A DNA stretch of 41,782 nucleotides, from the IMG/VR virus record IMGVR_UViG_3300002460_000070, positions 1-41,782 of that record. One strand, written 5' to 3'. The number at the start of each line of letters is the position of its first letter. Positions within the stretch are counted from its first letter, which is position 1. The translations under genes were made by a program, and so were the position numbers. The stretch is from a virus. The notes beneath the pieces were generated by a model. That model ran no database searches. It saw nothing but the letters and a program-made list of their open reading frames with translations, and had not been told where the DNA came from. Shown in pieces: positions 41,755 through 41,782 of this stretch.

Positions 41755-41782
41755 TGCGCACATGTATATACACACGTGCGCA
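41755..41782. repeat. Terminal palindrome, alternating purine/pyrimidine
   Basis: 28 nt with TGCGCAC at the left edge and GTGCGCA at the window end; 12 of 14 positions pair. Every step alternates pyrimidine-purine from 41753 to 41782. It could form a hairpin or Z-DNA, or be a true molecular end; it may also be the reason the contig stops. Confidence 0.7.

Larger units (their letters stand above)
41272..41782. other. Right-end gene-free control region
   Basis: No gene seen. From left to right it holds an 11-bp inverted repeat (41318-41349), 10-bp direct repeats (41344-41373), the early promoter (41383-41411), a partial copy of the terminal repeat (41434-41458), a GATAATGATT-rich stretch at 41491-41509, palindrome copy 6 (41537-41565), the right inverted-repeat arm (41617-41713) and an end palindrome (41755-41782). 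Confidence 0.75.

Overview
The window looks like the near-complete genome (41.8 kb) of a lytic podovirus-type tailed phage of a bacterium. It has a large terminase, a P22-type portal, an N4 gp56-type capsid protein, adaptor and nozzle-like proteins, and no tape-measure, tail-tube or sheath genes. I see no integrase, CI-like repressor, tRNA or RNA polymerase gene. The host is bacterial: genes carry Shine-Dalgarno (SD) sites, the promoters are sigma70-like with 17-bp spacers, and lysis genes target peptidoglycan. I cannot name the host.

Layout. 1-478 and 41272-41782 are gene-free ends rich in repeats. One small gene (479-916) is read leftward. A consensus promoter at 1257-1285 drives a rightward late operon, 1370-27984: terminase pair, portal, scaffold, capsid, connectors, fibre-like and nozzle-like proteins, internal/ejection proteins including a 1288-residue protein with an HExxH motif, then muramidase, small membrane proteins and a holin. 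A strong terminator at 27989-28019 ends it. A leftward early/replication operon runs 41262 to 28018 from a promoter at 41383-41411. It encodes many small proteins, a RecB/Cas4-like Fe-S nuclease, a Sak4-like ATPase, an SSB-like protein, a membrane-targeted transglycosylase, a ParB-methyltransferase fusion, a ribbon-helix-helix protein, a uracil-glycosylase/DNA polymerase fusion, a DUF3987-like ATPase and an ATP-dependent DNA ligase. These form a plausible phage-encoded replication, recombination and repair set.

Most unusual signals. (1) Six copies of one palindrome (arms near ACTATTAAGTCTAA / TTAGACTTGATAGT); four abut start codons of late-operon sub-blocks. (2) An imperfect inverted repeat of about 97 bp lies near both ends, with a 14-bp tandem array on the left and a 28-nt alternating purine/pyrimidine palindrome at the extreme right. 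(3) A 160-nt intergenic segment (35548-35707, leftward transcript) can fold into a closed five-hairpin structure and encodes no evident protein. (4) GATC is almost absent: I found one site in the whole window. (5) Several genes are too short for routine calling, including a holin, a zinc-ribbon protein and a DNA-binding RHH protein.

If the molecule is circularly permuted, the two ends join into one gene-free control region of about 990 bp flanked by divergent transcription and resembling an origin. If it is linear, the inverted repeats are subterminal. The sequence alone does not decide this.
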